From positions 1-7,954 of the forward strand of contig JAKFXU010000037.1 in NCBI GenBank assembly GCA_021731215.1: a DNA stretch of 7,954 nt, read 5' to 3'. The notes under the pieces were generated by a model. It worked only from the letters and a program-made list of their open reading frames with translations, did not search any database and was not told the origin of the DNA. Position 1 is the first letter of the stretch. Each line of letters begins with the position of its first letter. Source of the stretch: Rhodoferax sp. GTDB lineage: Bacteria > Pseudomonadota > Gammaproteobacteria > Burkholderiales > Burkholderiaceae_C. Both the position numbers and the translations under genes were made by a program. Positions 6,346 to 7,954 of this stretch are shown here, piece by piece.

Positions 6346-6423
6346 TCAGCGCCGCAGGCTTGAAGAGGGCAGCGAGGGTCACAGCCGCACGCCAAGCCTC
6401 GCTGCGGACTTTATCGTCCTATT

Positions 6424-6528
6424 TCAGGCAATTGAAGTTGCATAGACCTCGATGTCTATCAGTTCGGCCAGGGCGCTGTGCGTTTGCAGCCAGCGCCAGG
6501 TGGTCAACTCAGAGGCTGGAGAGGCCAT
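6424..6528 (-). pseudogene. Possible IS transposase remnant
   Basis: On the - strand a 34-codon frame (ATG at 6526-6528, stop at 6424-6426) contains TTWRWLQTHSALAELIDI. The pattern W-x-W-L-x-x-H-S-x-L-x-E-L recalls, from memory only, an N-terminal segment of IS1634-like transposases. The sequence loses that character after LIDI, suggesting a remnant cut at that point. It lies exactly where the receptor plug similarity has ended and before the carbonic anhydrase gene, a plausible scar of the event that scrambled this region. No terminal inverted repeats or target duplication are visible to me. Chance resemblance is a real alternative. Confidence 0.3.
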
Positions 6529-6599
6529 GCGTCCGATGCAGAGAATCGATTGATCTTCTCTCCGTACAATTCCAGTCAACTTGAACCAATGGAAACGAC
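6446..6599 (+). promoter_or_regulatory. Upstream region of the carbonic anhydrase gene
   Basis: Apart from the possible IS remnant on the other strand, no gene is seen. TACAAT (6565-6570) is a fair -10 candidate 30 bases before the ATG at 6600, but no good -35 lies at the right distance. A modest ribosome binding site, GGAAA (6591-6595), precedes the start by four bases. Confidence 0.3.
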
Positions 6600-7144
6600 A
6601 TGGCGATCTACCAACTTGACGGCGCGGCGCCCCGCATTTCAGACTCGGCCTGGATCGCTGACAGTGCCCAGGTAATGGGTGATGTTGAGCTGGCCGATGA
6701 CGCCAGCGTCTGGTTTGGTGTGGTGATCCGGGGCGATACGGAAACCATTCGCATTGGACGGCGCACCAATATTCAGGATCTGAGCGTCTTGCACGTGGAT
6801 CTGGGCATGCGGCTGACGCTGGGTGACGATGTGACGATGTGACGGTGGGACATCAAGCGATGTTGCATGGCTGCGCCATTGGCGACGGCTCCCTGATTGG
6901 CATCGGTGCGGTCGTGCTCAATGGGGCCAAAATTGGCAAGGGCTGCCTGGTGGGGGCCGGATCTTTGGTGACAGAGGGCAAGGAATTCCCGGATGACTCG
7001 ATGATCCTGGGCAGTCCGGCCAAGGTCGTTCGTCAGCTCACGCCCGAGCAATTGCAAGGCTTGCGACTGAGTGCCCAACTCTACGTGGGCAATGCCCGCC
7101 GCTTTCGCGCCGGTTTGAAAAAATTGCCTGATTTTCCTCGCTGA
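6600..7144 (+). pseudogene. Gamma carbonic anhydrase-family protein, split by frameshift
   Basis: Hexapeptide-repeat (left-handed beta-helix) protein of the gamma carbonic anhydrase/YrdA family, normally a cytoplasmic trimer with zinc held by three histidines at subunit interfaces. The first frame (6600-6842) gives 79 family-like residues, with VVIRGDTETIRIG (41-53) and NIQDLSVLHVD including H65, then stops. The second frame (6839-7144) continues [10 protein letters not shown] with the other two histidines, then LVGAGSLV, the conserved [14 protein letters not shown] and a normal C-terminal helix. The break is an exact tandem duplication of GATGTGAC (6828-6835 and 6836-6843). Deleting one copy yields D-D-V-T-V-G-H and a single 178-residue protein with H65, H82 and H87, the usual size. 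As written, the zinc ligands are divided between two peptides. The second frame begins with a GTG overlapping the TGA by four bases (6839-6842), so coupled translation of a two-part protein is conceivable but unproven. hslO follows 43 bases later. Confidence 0.9.
6828..6843. repeat. 8-bp tandem duplication disrupting the carbonic anhydrase gene
   Basis: GATGTGAC occurs twice in direct succession. The unit length is not a multiple of three, so the extra copy shifts the frame and places a TGA at 6840-6842. The remainder of the gene shows no other lesion, which points to a recent slipped-strand event or an assembly error. Confidence 0.95.
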
Positions 7145-7187
7145 TTGTGCTCAATCATTGATGTTTTGAGTTTGAAGGAAAAAGAGC

Positions 7188-7954
7188 GTGTCTGAACTTC
7201 ACAAGTTTTTGTTTGATGGCCTGCCGGTGCGCGGCATAGTGGTGCGCCTGACCGATGCGTGGACTGAAATTCTGCGCCGACGTGCCTGCGGCAGCGCGGC
7301 GGGCGCGTACCCGCTGCCGGTGCAAAACATGCTGGGCGAGATGGTGGCGGCGGCCACCTTGATGCAGTCGAACATCAAGTTCAACGGTTCGCTGATACTG
7401 CAGATCGTTGGCGACGGCCCGGTCAAGCTGGCCGTGGCTGAGGTCCAGCCCGATTTCGGTTTGCGGGCCACGGCAACCGTCACCGATGCTATCGCGGCAG
7501 ACGCCAGCCTGAGCATGCTGGTCAACCTGAGCAATCAGGGCAAATGTGCCATCACACTCGACCCCCAGACCAAGTTCCCGGGGCAGCAAGCGTATCAGGG
7601 CGTCGTGCCCTTGTTCGGGGATAGCCATGAGAAGCTGGAGCAGTTGAGCGACGTGCTGCAGCACTACATGCTGCGAAGCGAACAGCTTGACACCACGCTG
7701 GTGCTGGCGGCCGACGATCAAGTGGCAGCCGGCCTGCTGATCCAGCGCTTGCCGCTGGAAGGCGCTGGCAATCTGGCCGCTAGCCGATTGCGCCAGGCCG
7801 ACGAAGATGAAATCGGCCTCAACGAGCACTACCAACGCATCGCCATCCTGGCGTCGAGCTTGAAGCGCGAAGAGCTGTTGACGCTGGACGTGGAGACGAT
7901 TCTGCGGCGCCTGTTTTGGGAGGAAAAGTTAGTTCGCTTTGCGCCCCTGGCGGG
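7188..7954 (+). CDS. hslO: Redox-regulated chaperone Hsp33 (partial, 3' end missing)
   Basis: The open frame from GTG 7188 continues to the window edge (about 255 codons). It reads as Hsp33, the cytoplasmic holdase chaperone activated by oxidation. The N-terminus SELHKFLFDGLPVRGIVVRL is the canonical opening, followed by YPLPVQNMLGEMVAAATLMQ, then IKFNGSLILQIVGDGPVKLAVAE and the TLDPQTKFPGQQAYQGVVPL region. The stretch HYMLRSEQLDTTLVLAADDQVAAGLLIQRLP is also characteristic. The helical linker, with the family's usual LLTLDVETILRRLFWEE, is reached. The C-terminal zinc domain with its four redox cysteines (C-x-C and C-x-x-C) lies beyond the edge and cannot be checked. AAGGAA (7175-7180) lies seven bases before the GTG, supporting this start. 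It follows the carbonic anhydrase gene by 43 bases, probably as part of one transcript. Confidence 0.95.
   Translation, partial: MSELHKFLFDGLPVRGIVVRLTDAWTEILRRRACGSAAGAYPLPVQNMLGEMVAAATLMQSNIKFNGSLILQIVGDGPVKLAVAEVQPDFGLRATATVTDAIAADASLSMLVNLSNQGKCAITLDPQTKFPGQQAYQGVVPLFGDSHEKLEQLSDVLQHYMLRSEQLDTTLVLAADDQVAAGLLIQRLPLEGAGNLAASRLRQADEDEIGLNEHYQRIAILASSLKREELLTLDVETILRRLFWEEKLVRFAPLA

Noticed and set aside
6065..6382. 105-codon - strand frame across the receptor plug remnant
   Set aside because: Most of it is antisense to recognisable EAL and receptor sequence; only its first part is unexplained and too short to support a gene.
7155..7835. 226-codon open frame on the - strand opposite hslO
   Set aside because: The + strand frame is unmistakably Hsp33; the opposite frame has no family features.

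Overview
The window looks like a chromosomal segment of a Burkholderiales bacterium, most likely a member of the Comamonadaceae (Rhodoferax/Polaromonas type). This is a judgement from protein families, not a database result. The pointers are high GC, a Bug/TctC-type solute-binding protein (a family greatly expanded in Burkholderiales), a canonical XerD, and a gamma carbonic anhydrase gene directly before hslO.

Left part (1-3215), ordinary and compact. It opens with the last 26 codons of a + strand gene that reads like queG. A pair of inverted REP-like repeats follows, then a - strand AEC-family transporter whose stop codon lies inside one repeat arm. From a shared upstream region a Bug-type binding protein gene runs to the right, and its stop overlaps the GTG start of xerD by four bases.

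Middle part (3216-6599), an iron locus in disarray. A good sigma-70-like promoter with a perfect 19-bp Fur box (3506-3524) now drives only a piece of a TonB-dependent receptor barrel. Next comes an apparently intact fusion of a c-type cytochrome with an FTR1 iron permease, then the first ~77 residues of an EAL-domain protein. Its reading frame runs into a decayed piece of a TonB receptor plug. The barrel piece thus lies before the plug piece, the reverse of their order in a normal receptor. A short - strand stretch reminiscent of an IS transposase ends this region. The permease is probably the only working gene here; the rest looks like remnants of a larger Fur-controlled iron-uptake locus.

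Right part (6600-7954). A gamma carbonic anhydrase gene is split by an exact 8-bp tandem duplication that creates an immediate stop. Removing one copy restores a 178-residue protein with all three zinc histidines. Then comes hslO (Hsp33), cut by the window edge before its cysteine zinc domain.

I found no CRISPR array, tRNA, rRNA or obviously new multi-gene system. The most interesting material is the scrambled Fur-box/receptor/permease/EAL cluster and the tandem-duplication frameshift in the carbonic anhydrase gene.
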